From an uncultured Lachnospiraceae bacterium (lineage in GTDB: Bacteria > Bacillota > Clostridia > Lachnospirales > Lachnospiraceae), in NCBI GenBank assembly GCA_900542015.1, contig UQLY01000005.1, positions 124,001 to 188,000 on the forward strand: a stretch of 64,000 nt of DNA, in the 5' to 3' direction. Made by a program: the position numbers and the translations under genes. The notes under the pieces are model-generated. The model had not been told where the DNA came from. It saw only the letters and a list, made by a program, of their open reading frames with translations, and did not search any database. Positions 1 through 7,915 of the stretch are shown here, piece by piece (position 1 is the first letter of the stretch; each line of letters begins with the position of its first letter).

Positions 1-177
1 ATGCGGGCGTTAAAGCGGGTACGGCGAAAGATGGCGGCGTTGGAGCGTGCAAAGGAAGCGCAGAAAGAAAATACCGCACAGGGCGCGGCGCCGCAGCCGG
101 AGACGCCGCTGACTGCGGAAAGCGACAGGACTTCAAAGAAAAAGGGTATTTTTGACTTCCTGAAAAAGAAAAAATAG
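1..177 (+). CDS. C-terminal end of an upstream gene (5' end outside window)
   Basis: An open frame runs in from the window edge and stops with TAG at 175-177. The visible 58 residues are basic, then low-complexity and Pro/Ala/Glu rich, and end in a lysine-rich tail (KKKGIFDFLKKKK). No catalytic motif is visible, and the ATG at position 1 need not be the start. The stop lies 24 bases before hscC, so the two are probably co-transcribed. A J-domain or TPR partner of the Hsp70 would make sense but is not supported by what is visible. Function unknown. Confidence 0.55.
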   Translation: MRALKRVRRKMAALERAKEAQKENTAQGAAPQPETPLTAESDRTSKKKGIFDFLKKKK

Positions 178-201
178 GCAGCACGGAAATGGAGATATAC
201 A

Positions 202-1896
202 ATGATTGTAGGAATAGACTTAGGAACAACCAACAGCCTCGTGGCGTATTTTACGGACGACGGACCGAAGATCATCCCCAACAGACTTGGGAAAAATCTG
301 ACGCCGTCCATCGTCAGCATCGATGAAAACGAAGAGGTATACGTGGGAGAAACGGCAAGGGAAAGGATGCTGTTATATCCCGACAGCGCCGCGTCGGTAT
401 TCAAACGGGATATGGGAAGCGACCGCAAATTTCAGCTTCTGCACAAACAGTTTCGTGCCGAAGAGCTGTCCGCGCTGGTGTTGAAGGCGTTAAAGGAAGA
501 CGCGGAGGCATATCTGGGAGAACCGGTAACCGAAGCGGTCATCAGCGTGCCTGCATATTTCAACGACGACAGGAGAAAGGCGACGAAACGCGCCGGAGAG
601 CTTGCCGGACTGAAGGTGGAGCGTATTATCAGCGAACCCACGGCTGCGGCGATCGCCTACGGCTTATACCAGAGTCACGAAAACGCTAAATTTCTGGTAT
701 TTGACCTGGGAGGCGGTACCTTTGACGTATCCATTCTGGAATTATACGATTCGATTATCGAAGTGCGCGCGGTAGCGGGAGATAACTTTTTGGGCGGCGA
801 AGATTTTACCCGCGTGCTGGAAGATTTGTTTTTTGACAAGCATAAAGAGATCGACAAAGAAAAGCTGTCGTTCCAGACTCTGCGCCATATCAGCAAGCAG
901 GCGGAAATCTGCAAAAGAGGCTTTACCGACAGCAATGTGTCCAAAATGGTGTGCAACATTGACGGAGAGACGGTGGAAATGGGGATTACCCTTGAAGTAT
1001 ATGAAGCCGCATGTGAGGAACTGCTTGAGAAAATCAAACAGCCCATCAAGCGCAGCCTTGCGGACGCACATATCAAGGTAAAGGATATTGATAAGGTTGT
1101 ACTGGTCGGCGGCGCCACCAAGCTGTCCTTTGTCAGAAAGTTTGTGGGCAGGATTTTCCGTACCATTCCCGATACCAATATCAACCCGGATGAGGCGGTT
1201 GCTCTGGGCGCGGCGGTGCAGGCGGCGATGAAGGAACGCAACGCCATGATCAAGGAGGTTATATTAACGGACGTCTGCCCCTTTACGCTGGGCACGGAAG
1301 TTGTGATGGAGCGGGAGGATAACATCTTTGAGGGCGGACATTTCTGTCCCATTATCGAGAGAAACACAACGATTCCCGCAAGCCGCACGGAGCGTCTGTA
1401 CACGGTCCGGGACAATCAGACAAAGCTGCGCGTCAAAATCCTTCAGGGAGAGAGCCGTTTTGCCGCAAATAACCTGCTGCTTGGAGAAATTACGATTAAG
1501 GTGCCCGCGGCAAAGGCGGGAGAAGAGCCGGTAGACGTGACCTATACTTATGATATCAATTCCATACTGGAAGTGGAAATCAAGGTAGTCTCCACCGGAG
1601 AGAAGGTAAAACAGATCATCAAGGGCGGACATACGGATATGAGCGATGAAGAAATCGAAGAGCGCATGAAGGAAATCGCTTATCTGAAAATCCATCCCAG
1701 AGAAAAAGAAGAGAACAAGCTTCTCCTGTTGAGGGGCGAGCGCCTGTATGAGGAAAGCCTCGGAAACGACCGCCGGATCGTGGAGCGCGCCCTGCAGAAA
1801 TTTGACGACGCCTTAAATACCAGAGATAACGCAAAAATCGAAGAGGCGAGAGAGGAATTTCGGATCTTTTTGAAGGAATTTATGGAGGATATTTAG
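202..1896 (+). CDS. hscC: Hsp70-family chaperone, HscC type
   Basis: This 564-residue Hsp70 is shorter than DnaK (about 610-640) and resembles the HscC branch along its whole length. The ATPase domain has the phosphate-1 motif IDLGTTNS near residue 5, VPAYFND near 116, the phosphate-2 motif FDLGGGTFD at 167-175 and the adenosine motif LVGGATK near 300. A substrate-binding beta domain and a short helical lid follow. It would bind and release unfolded or specific client proteins in the cytosol, driven by ATP, probably with a J-domain partner. A purine-rich SD (GGAGA) precedes the ATG at 202. No grpE or dnaJ lies next to it, which fits HscC rather than the housekeeping dnaK operon. A terminator follows directly. 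Confidence 0.88.
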   Translation: MIVGIDLGTTNSLVAYFTDDGPKIIPNRLGKNLTPSIVSIDENEEVYVGETARERMLLYPDSAASVFKRDMGSDRKFQLLHKQFRAEELSALVLKALKEDAEAYLGEPVTEAVISVPAYFNDDRRKATKRAGELAGLKVERIISEPTAAAIAYGLYQSHENAKFLVFDLGGGTFDVSILELYDSIIEVRAVAGDNFLGGEDFTRVLEDLFFDKHKEIDKEKLSFQTLRHISKQAEICKRGFTDSNVSKMVCNIDGETVEMGITLEVYEAACEELLEKIKQPIKRSLADAHIKVKDIDKVVLVGGATKLSFVRKFVGRIFRTIPDTNINPDEAVALGAAVQAAMKERNAMIKEVILTDVCPFTLGTEVVMEREDNIFEGGHFCPIIERNTTIPASRTERLYTVRDNQTKLRVKILQGESRFAANNLLLGEITIKVPAAKAGEEPVDVTYTYDINSILEVEIKVVSTGEKVKQIIKGGHTDMSDEEIEERMKEIAYLKIHPREKEENKLLLLRGERLYEESLGNDRRIVERALQKFDDALNTRDNAKIEEAREEFRIFLKEFMEDI

Positions 1897-1908
1897 AACA
1901 CAATCGCA

Positions 1909-1960
1909 ACGGTATCTGTCAAAGGAAGAAAACGTGTTTCCATGACAGGTACCGTTTTTT
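1909..1960 (+). terminator. Rho-independent terminator after hscC
   Basis: A 13-bp stem (1909-1921 with 1943-1955, one G-T wobble) is followed by a run of six T. It starts 12 bases after the hscC stop. Confidence 0.85.
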
Positions 1961-1978
1961 ATAGTGCCGCCGGATTTT

Positions 1979-2023
1979 GGAAAATAAAATGGACAGGTAA
2001 GCCGATAAACGGTCTACCTGTCC
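1979..2023 (-). terminator. Terminator of the minus-strand small gene
   Basis: GGACAGGTA at 1991-1999 pairs with TACCTGTCC at 2015-2023, and an inner GCCG/CGGT stem extends it. On the minus strand the hairpin is followed by a T-rich tail (ATTTTATTTT). It lies just beyond the stop of the 2041-2331 gene. Confidence 0.75.
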
Positions 2024-2040
2024 GGCAACCGGCAATAAAA

Positions 2041-2331
2041 TCATCCATGAAAAGAAAACGGCATATCATCCGTTCCCATATCGTCCGGAATATCCTGTAA
2101 GCTTTCCTGCAGCTTTTCTTCGGTTTTTACCATAGCCTCCGAAGCAAGATCCATATAGCGGATGAAAATATCTTCCACGCTGTTTCCCGATTCGTCGGCG
2201 ATTTCTTTAATTACAGGCATCAGACGTTCCAACTGGACGCTGATCTGGGTTTTCTGGGGATCAATATCGGCGCATACTTCGTTGGCGTAGCTTGTGATCC
2301 GGTCTAAAAATTCTTTGTCCTGATCTGTCAT
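2041..2331 (-). CDS. Small acidic protein of unknown function
   Basis: The product has 96 residues, is acidic and predicted helical, and has no membrane segment or cysteine pair. It begins MTDQDKEFLDRITSYANE and ends in a DD-rich stretch with FSFHG. I do not recognise the family. The start is set to the ATG at 2331 because the SD (AAAAGGAG, ending at 2341) lies 9 bases upstream. An in-frame TTG at 2340 touches the SD and is unlikely to be used. The gene has its own consensus promoter on the minus strand, and a terminator follows it. This monocistronic arrangement supports it as a real gene. It is divergent from the DUF1015-glgB operon. Confidence 0.75.
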   Translation of the reverse strand: MTDQDKEFLDRITSYANEVCADIDPQKTQISVQLERLMPVIKEIADESGNSVEDIFIRYMDLASEAMVKTEEKLQESLQDIPDDMGTDDMPFSFHG

Positions 2332-2355
2332 GTTGTTCAACTCCTTTTGCCGTTC

Positions 2356-2384
2356 ATTTTAGCATGTAACGCTATTACTGTCAA
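2356..2384 (-). promoter_or_regulatory. Sigma-A promoter for the 96-residue protein
   Basis: On the minus strand there is a perfect -35 TTGACA (2384-2379), a 17-base spacer and -10 TAAAAT (2361-2356). It is about 25 bases upstream of the start. Confidence 0.8.
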
Positions 2385-2417
2385 AGAACCGCCGTCACAG
2401 AGCCAAAACTTTTTTCC

Positions 2418-2446
2418 TTGTTTTAGATGTGCGTATTTGGTACAAT
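2418..2446 (+). promoter_or_regulatory. Sigma-A promoter for DUF1015-glgB-mscS
   Basis: TTGTTT (2418-2423), 17 bases, TACAAT (2441-2446). It overlaps an in-frame ATG at 2429, which shows that translation must start downstream, at 2483. Confidence 0.75.
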
Positions 2447-2482
2447 AAAATAGATACGAGAGAAAAACAGTCGGAGGTAATT

Positions 2483-3742
2483 ATGGCGGATATCAGACCA
2501 TTTTCGGCGATCAGACCCGCGAAGGGGATGGAGTCAAAAATTGCGGCTCTGCCTTATGATGTATATAGCAGGGCGGAGGCAAAAGAAGCGGTTAAGGACA
2601 ACAGCGATTCCTTTTTAAATATCGACCGCGCGGAGACGCAGTTTCCCGATGATGTGGATACTTATGCGGACTGCGTTTATGAGAAAGCGAACGAGTTGCT
2701 GCGGGGCATGATCCGCGACGGCAAATTCATCAGAGACGGAAAGCCCTGCTATTATATTTATCAGTTGGAAATGGAAGGGCGTAAGCAGACGGGAATTGTT
2801 GCATGCAGCAGCGTAGACGATTACAGGGACGGCGTGATCAAACGGCATGAAAATACAAGAGCGGACAAGGAGGCTGACCGCATCCGCCATGTGGATACGA
2901 CGAACGCCCAGACCGGACCGATTTTTCTTGCGTTCCGCCGCAGCGACAGCTTGAAACGCATTGTGGAAAAGACGCTTTTACATACGCCTCTTTATGATTT
3001 TACCGCAGAGGACGGCATTGCCCACAGAGTATGGATCATTGACAGGGACGAAGATGTGGAAAAAGTCCGGGAAGCGTTTGAGGGGATGGACAGCATCTAT
3101 ATTGCGGACGGGCACCACAGATGCGCGTCGGCGGTAAAGGTGGCGCTTAACCGAAGAAGCCGCTATCCGGAGGATGCAAAAAACGAGGCGTATAACTATT
3201 TCCTTTCAGTGCTGTTCCCCGATGACGAATTGAAAATCCTGGACTATAACAGAGTACTGCGGGATTTAAACGGCATGACGCCCGGGGAATTAAAGGAACG
3301 TCTGTCAGAGCATTTTATCGTGGAAGAAGCGGCGAAAAGCCCATACAGACCGATGAAAAAAGGCGAATTCGGCATGTATCTCGATCATAAGTGGTATGTG
3401 GTCACGGCAAGGGAAACTATTTTAAGCAGCGACGTCGTGGAAGGCTTGGACGTCTCTCTTTTACAGACCTATGTGCTGGATCGGCTGTTTGGGATTCAAG
3501 ACCCCAAGACGGATCAGCGGATCGAATTTGTGGGCGGGATTCGCGGCTTGAAGGAATTGGAAGAGAGAGTGGAGGACGGGGCGGCGTGCGCGTTTTCCAT
3601 GTATCCGACCTCGATCGGAGAATTGTTTGCGGTAGCTGACGCAGGCAGGCTGATGCCGCCGAAATCAACATGGTTTGAACCGAAGCTGAGAAGCGGCTTA
3701 TTTATCCATGATATTACAAGGGGAGAGAAACAATATGAATAA
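2483..3742 (+). CDS. DUF1015 family protein
   Basis: The 419-residue product starts MADIRPFSAIRPAKGM. It carries the conserved ADGHHRCASA motif near residue 208 and the family N-terminal pattern (R-P-F-x-A-I-R-P, then LPYDV). The biochemical function of DUF1015 is not known; the HHR motif hints at a phosphate- or metal-binding role. The start is the ATG at 2483 behind the SD TCGGAGG. Frame extension to 2429 would run into the promoter. Its 3' end overlaps the glgB start by 8 bases, so the two are translationally coupled. Elsewhere in Clostridia this family often sits beside serine-biosynthesis genes; here its partner is glgB. Confidence 0.88.
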   Translation: MADIRPFSAIRPAKGMESKIAALPYDVYSRAEAKEAVKDNSDSFLNIDRAETQFPDDVDTYADCVYEKANELLRGMIRDGKFIRDGKPCYYIYQLEMEGRKQTGIVACSSVDDYRDGVIKRHENTRADKEADRIRHVDTTNAQTGPIFLAFRRSDSLKRIVEKTLLHTPLYDFTAEDGIAHRVWIIDRDEDVEKVREAFEGMDSIYIADGHHRCASAVKVALNRRSRYPEDAKNEAYNYFLSVLFPDDELKILDYNRVLRDLNGMTPGELKERLSEHFIVEEAAKSPYRPMKKGEFGMYLDHKWYVVTARETILSSDVVEGLDVSLLQTYVLDRLFGIQDPKTDQRIEFVGGIRGLKELEERVEDGAACAFSMYPTSIGELFAVADAGRLMPPKSTWFEPKLRSGLFIHDITRGEKQYE

Positions 3743-6197
3743 TAAACTTTACAAATTGATGGATTGGGCGGGAATTGAAGCGATCGTATATTCTGAGGAA
3801 GATAATCCCCACAAATTGCTCGGTATCCATACGGTAACCGGAGGCAAACTCGCGCAGGTCTTTTACCCGGGAGCAACGGAAGCCGTGCTGCATACCAAAA
3901 ACAAGGATTACCCTATGGAAATGGCGGATGAAGAGGGCTTTTTTGCAGTGCTTATCCCCAAAGCAACAAATACGGACAAATACAGCTATACAATTACCCT
4001 GGAAGACGGAACCACAAAGGATTTCTATGATCCCTACGGCTTTGAGCCCGTGATCAGCAAAAAGGATACGGAAAAATTCAACGGGGGCATCCATTATGAA
4101 ATCTATCATCTGTTAGGGGCGCATCCCTATGTGATCGACGGCATTCACGGCGTTTTGTTTGCGGTATGGGCACCCAACGCCATGCGCGTCAGCGTCGTGG
4201 GCGATTTTAACCACTGGGACGGCAGGGTGCACCAGATGAGGAGACTTTGGGATTCCGGGATTTTTGAATTGTTTATCCCCACGGCGAACGTAGGGGACCA
4301 TTACAAATTTGAGATCAAGGCAAAGGGCGGTTTGACCTTTTTAAAAGCGGACCCTTATGCCGTTTACAGCCAGAAAAGACCGGAAAACGCTTCCATCGTC
4401 TACGATCTGACGGGATTTTCCTGGACGGACGATCAGTGGATGGCGCAAAGACAGGAATGGGACGTGCACAAAAATCCCATGAGCATTCTGGAGGTGCATC
4501 TCGGTTCCTTTGCAAAGCCTGAAGACGGCAGGGATTTTTATACCTACCGGGAACTGGCGCCTAAAATCGCATCCTATGTGAAGGAAATGGGTTATACCCA
4601 TATCGAGCTGATGCCGGTTATGGAGCATCCTTTTGACGCTTCCTGGGGCTATCAGGTCATCGGCTATTATTCGCCCACGTCCCGTTACGGTACGCCGGAG
4701 GATTTTCAGTATTTTATGAATACGATGCACGAAAACGGCATCGGCGTAATTTTGGACTGGGTTCCGGCTCATTTTCCCAGGGACACCCATGGTTTGTCCA
4801 ATTTTGACGGCACCTGCCTGTACGAACATGCGGACCCGAGAAAGGGCTCTCATCCTCATTGGGGCACCTTGATCTTTAATTACGGCAGACCGGAGGTCAA
4901 AAATTATCTGATTGCCAACGCCCTCTATTGGGCGAAGGAGTTTCATGCGGACGGGATTCGTATGGACGCGGTGGCTTCCATGCTCTATCTGGACTACGGC
5001 AAGAAGGACGGAGAGTGGGTCGCCAATATGTACGGCGGCAAAGAAAATCTCGAGGCAATGGAATTTTTAAAGCATTTAAACAGTATGATGAAAAAAGAAG
5101 CTCCCTCGGTGCTGATGATTGCGGAGGAATCTACCGCATGGCCCAATGTGACCGCAGATGTAAAAAAAGACGGTCTCGGCTTTGATTATAAATGGAACAT
5201 GGGCTGGATGAACGATTTCCTGGATTACATGAAGTGCGATCCGCTGTTTCGCGCCGGCAGACACGGGGAACTGACTTTCAGCATGATCTACGCCTACAGC
5301 GAAAAATTTATTCTGGTGCTGTCTCACGACGAGGTGGTACACGGCAAATCCTCCATGATCGGCAAAATGCCGGGTAAGATACCGGAAAAATTTGCCAACC
5401 TGCGCGCGGCTTACGGATTTATGATGATGCACCCGGGCAAGAAGCTGTTGTTTATGGGGCAGGATCTTGCCGAATTTGACGAATGGAACGAAGAACGCAG
5501 TCTGGAATGGGATCTGCTGCAATATGACGATCATAAAAAACTGAACGGTTATGTGGCGGCGTTGAACCAATTTTACAAATCCCATCCCGCGTTATATGAG
5601 CTGGATGAATCTGCGGACGGTTTTGAATGGATCAACAATATTTCCGCCAATGAAAACGTGATTGTATTTCTCAGAAAGACCGGAAAGGAAAAGGAGACTT
5701 TGTTAGTCATATGCAACTTTTCGGGCGTGGACCGCGCCGATTATAAAATCGGTGTGCCTTTTGCAGGCAAGTATAAAGAAATTTTCAATTCCGACGCGAA
5801 GAAATTCGGAGGAAAGGGATTTGTCAATACAAAGGCGCTGATCAGTCAGGAGGACGAATGCGACGACAGGGAAGAATCCGTCAAAATAAAAACCGCCGCA
5901 TTCAGCATTGCGGTATTTTCCTATACGCCGTTTACGGCAAAGGAAAAGGCGGAGATTGAAAAACAGCGCGAGCTGGAAAGACAGCGCAGAATCGCGGAAG
6001 AGAAAAAGAGAAAGGCAATGGAGGAAGAAAGCGCCGCCAAAGCCGCAGCAAGGGAAGCAAGGCAAAAGGCGGAGGAAGCCGACAGACTTGCCAAAGAGGC
6101 GTTAAAGCGCGCCATGGAAGAAGCAGAGCGCGCACAGGAGCTTGAGAAAAAAGCGAAGGAACTGGAAGAAGAGCGCAAAAAAATTGAGGTGGAATAA
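3735..6197 (+). CDS. glgB: 1,4-alpha-glucan branching enzyme with coiled-coil tail
   Basis: This enzyme makes alpha-1,6 branches in glycogen by cutting and transferring alpha-1,4 chains. The order is an N-terminal CBM48-like part (AVWAPNAMRVSVVGDFNHWDG near residue 145), then a GH13 barrel. The barrel has the nucleophile in DGIRMDAV (D411), the acid in MIAEEST (E464/E465) and the third acid in LSHDEVVHGK (D532), then an all-beta C-terminal domain. Residues from about 735 to 820 form an extra, highly charged Glu/Lys/Arg/Ala helix that normal GlgB proteins (about 620-730 residues) lack. The start is the ATG at 3735 with SD AAGGGGAGA, overlapping DUF1015. No other glycogen gene is in the window. 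mscS follows 2 bases after the stop. Confidence 0.93.
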   Translation: MNNKLYKLMDWAGIEAIVYSEEDNPHKLLGIHTVTGGKLAQVFYPGATEAVLHTKNKDYPMEMADEEGFFAVLIPKATNTDKYSYTITLEDGTTKDFYDPYGFEPVISKKDTEKFNGGIHYEIYHLLGAHPYVIDGIHGVLFAVWAPNAMRVSVVGDFNHWDGRVHQMRRLWDSGIFELFIPTANVGDHYKFEIKAKGGLTFLKADPYAVYSQKRPENASIVYDLTGFSWTDDQWMAQRQEWDVHKNPMSILEVHLGSFAKPEDGRDFYTYRELAPKIASYVKEMGYTHIELMPVMEHPFDASWGYQVIGYYSPTSRYGTPEDFQYFMNTMHENGIGVILDWVPAHFPRDTHGLSNFDGTCLYEHADPRKGSHPHWGTLIFNYGRPEVKNYLIANALYWAKEFHADGIRMDAVASMLYLDYGKKDGEWVANMYGGKENLEAMEFLKHLNSMMKKEAPSVLMIAEESTAWPNVTADVKKDGLGFDYKWNMGWMNDFLDYMKCDPLFRAGRHGELTFSMIYAYSEKFILVLSHDEVVHGKSSMIGKMPGKIPEKFANLRAAYGFMMMHPGKKLLFMGQDLAEFDEWNEERSLEWDLLQYDDHKKLNGYVAALNQFYKSHPALYELDESADGFEWINNISANENVIVFLRKTGKEKETLLVICNFSGVDRADYKIGVPFAGKYKEIFNSDAKKFGGKGFVNTKALISQEDECDDREESVKIKTAAFSIAVFSYTPFTAKEKAEIEKQRELERQRRIAEEKKRKAMEEESAAKAAAREARQKAEEADRLAKEALKRAMEEAERAQELEKKAKELEEERKKIEVE

Positions 6198-6199
6198 GC

Positions 6200-7117
6200 G
6201 TGAATTTGATCTATGAGTTATTGACTGTGGATAATATGTCCCCCGAGGAAGTGGAGAAGGAAATCGGCGTGATCAGGCAATTTCTTCAGGAGCTTCCCCA
6301 AAAGGCGTTAAACCTCGGCGTAAGAATTTTGCTTGCCGTCGTTTTTCTGCTGGTGGGGATCTGGCTGATTAAGGTAATCCGCAGGATTTTGAAAAAATCC
6401 TTAAACCGCGCGTCCGTGGATGTGGGCGTCGTGCAGTTCCTGGATTCCTTTGTCAAAGTATGTCTTTATGTCGTACTCGGATTCATGATTGCAAGCGGTT
6501 TCGGGCTGGATGCGGCAAGCGTTGTCGCCGTAGTCGGTTCCGCGGGCGTCGCGCTGGGTCTTGCGCTGCAGGGGAGTCTGTCCAATTTTGCGGGCGGTGT
6601 CCTGATTTTGCTCTTAAAACCTTTTAAAGTAGGAGATTATATTAAGGAGGATTCCAACGGGAACGAAGGCACCGTTGTGGAAATCCAGATGTTTTATACG
6701 AAATTGCTGACCTTTGACGGGAAAACCGTGGTATTGCCAAACGGCACCCTTGCCAATACCAGTCTGGTCAATTATACGGCGGCTTCTTTCCGCAGGCTGG
6801 ATCTGGTCGTGGGGATTTCCTACGATTCCGACATCAGAAAGGCAAAGGATATTTTAAACAGACTGATTCATGAAAATCCGCTGGTGCTGCAGGATAAGGA
6901 TAAGGTTGTTACGGTGGATGGATTCGGCGATAATTCGGTCAATATGGCGTTGAAATGTCATGTAAAATCGGAGGATTACTGGACACTCAGGGGACAGCTT
7001 TTGGAAGAAATCAAATATGCCTTTGACAAAGAGGGCGTGGCGATCCCGTTCCCTCAGGTCGACGTGCATTTTGACGGGCAAAAAGAGGCGGACGATGAAA
7101 AAAGTGTAAAAAAATAA
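6200..7117 (+). CDS. Small-conductance mechanosensitive channel (MscS family)
   Basis: The 305-residue membrane protein has about three membrane segments, at roughly residues 38-58, 78-98 and 105-140. The last is the glycine/alanine-rich pore helix (GSAGVALGLALQGSLSNFAGG) typical of MscS TM3. The MscS beta domain (FKVGDYI, EGTVVEIQMFYTKL, LPNGTLANTSLVNY) and an alpha/beta C-terminal domain follow. Family role: release of solutes through the cytoplasmic membrane on hypo-osmotic shock. The start is a GTG at 6200, with a GAGGTGG SD inside the end of glgB. It is the last gene of the DUF1015-glgB operon. Confidence 0.9.
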   Translation: MNLIYELLTVDNMSPEEVEKEIGVIRQFLQELPQKALNLGVRILLAVVFLLVGIWLIKVIRRILKKSLNRASVDVGVVQFLDSFVKVCLYVVLGFMIASGFGLDAASVVAVVGSAGVALGLALQGSLSNFAGGVLILLLKPFKVGDYIKEDSNGNEGTVVEIQMFYTKLLTFDGKTVVLPNGTLANTSLVNYTAASFRRLDLVVGISYDSDIRKAKDILNRLIHENPLVLQDKDKVVTVDGFGDNSVNMALKCHVKSEDYWTLRGQLLEEIKYAFDKEGVAIPFPQVDVHFDGQKEADDEKSVKK

Positions 7118-7127
7118 ATTTTAGTTG

Positions 7128-7156
7128 TTGCACAAAAACAAAAGATTGTATATAAT
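7128..7156 (+). promoter_or_regulatory. Promoter of tRNA-Thr
   Basis: TTGCAC (7128-7133), 17 bases, perfect TATAAT (7151-7156), ending 21 bases upstream of the mature tRNA. Confidence 0.85.
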
Positions 7157-7177
7157 AGCACTTGGTAATTGTGCCAG

Positions 7178-7250
7178 GCTGAAATAGCTCAGTTGGTAGA
7201 GCACTTCACTCGTAATGAAGGGGTCGTGGGTTCGAGTCCCATTTTCAGCT
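7178..7250 (+). tRNA. tRNA-Thr (anticodon CGT)
   Basis: A full cloverleaf is visible. The acceptor GCTGAAA (7178-7184) pairs perfectly with TTTCAGC (7243-7249), with discriminator T7250. The D arm contains AGCTCAGTTGGTAGAGC. The anticodon stem CTTCA/TGAAG encloses loop CTCGTAA, giving anticodon CGT, which reads ACG (Thr). The T arm is GTGGGTTCGAGTCCCAT. No CCA is encoded. It is a single tRNA with its own promoter and terminator. Confidence 0.95.
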
Positions 7251-7265
7251 TTGATCATTCAAAGG

Positions 7266-7303
7266 ACTGCCTTTTAAGCACGCGCTTGGAAGGCAGTTTT
7301 TTT
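7266..7303 (+). terminator. Terminator of tRNA-Thr
   Basis: ACTGCCTT (7266-7273) pairs with AAGGCAGT (7290-7297). An inner AAGC/GCTT stem is present, and T7 follows. Confidence 0.88.
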
Positions 7304-7369
7304 GTTCCTGATTTGTCCGAAGGGCAAAGACGGGACGGCAGATCAAAAATTAAAAAAGAATAAACTCTA

Positions 7370-7398
7370 TTGACACGGGATTTTTTCGGAAGTATCGT
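7370..7398 (+). promoter_or_regulatory. Promoter for the regulator-gltA operon
   Basis: Perfect TTGACA (7370-7375), 17 bases, then a weak -10 TATCGT (7393-7398). The SD CGGAGG and the ATG lie about 26 bases downstream. Confidence 0.6.
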
Positions 7399-7423
7399 TT
7401 TAATTATAAGTCGGAGGTGAGGC

Positions 7424-7915
7424 ATGATGGAAATAAAAGCGGAAGAAAAACAAAATGACCTTGCTGTATTGGCAAACAGTCTTGCAAGCCATTCTTTTAA
7501 AACGGGCAGAGAATATACGAAAAAACTGTTTCAGAAAATGTCGACGGCGGATTATGTAGCGATGTGGATTCTATCTAAAAGTATGGAAAACGAGGTCGGC
7601 GATTCCAAAATTTATCTGGAGGATATCGCCCAGACCCTGAAGCTTTCCATGGGAAAGGTATCGAAGATCGTTAAGGAGCTGCAGGAGAGAGGACTTGTGA
7701 AATGGAAGCATGACGGCGCCGGTGAGGAAGGCACCTATATTGTGATTACCGAAACCGGGATCAGTTCCGTGAAAAAGCAGCAGAAGATACTTGAAAAATT
7801 TTATAAAACCGTAATTGAAGAATACGGAGAGGAACAATTTGTCCGGCTCCTCGGGCAGATTGCGGAGTTGGAAGAGATTATGAACCGGGTTATTGATGAG
7901 ATAGGAGGAAATTAA
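7424..7915 (+). CDS. MarR-like winged-helix transcriptional regulator
   Basis: The 163-residue protein has a central winged helix-turn-helix (residues 40-105: YLEDIAQTLKLSMGKVSKIVKELQERGLVKW, then a wing with YIVITETG). A C-terminal helical dimerisation part follows. This is the MarR/DUF-type layout. The start is ATG 7424 or 7427, both behind SD GGAGG at 7413-7417. Its stop directly touches the gltA ATG, so it probably regulates, or is co-regulated with, citrate synthase. The effector is unknown. Confidence 0.8.
   Translation: MMEIKAEEKQNDLAVLANSLASHSFKTGREYTKKLFQKMSTADYVAMWILSKSMENEVGDSKIYLEDIAQTLKLSMGKVSKIVKELQERGLVKWKHDGAGEEGTYIVITETGISSVKKQQKILEKFYKTVIEEYGEEQFVRLLGQIAELEEIMNRVIDEIGGN

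Noticed and set aside
675..1415. 246-codon minus-strand frame opposite hscC
   Set aside because: It lies wholly inside the HscC gene, has a Ser/Ile-rich composition typical of an antisense shadow, and has no SD.
2429..2482. Longer N-terminus for the DUF1015 protein
   Set aside because: The ATG at 2429 lies between the -35 and -10 of the promoter. The SD is before 2483.
7169..7363. 64-codon plus-strand frame across the tRNA
   Set aside because: It covers the tRNA-Thr cloverleaf and its terminator.
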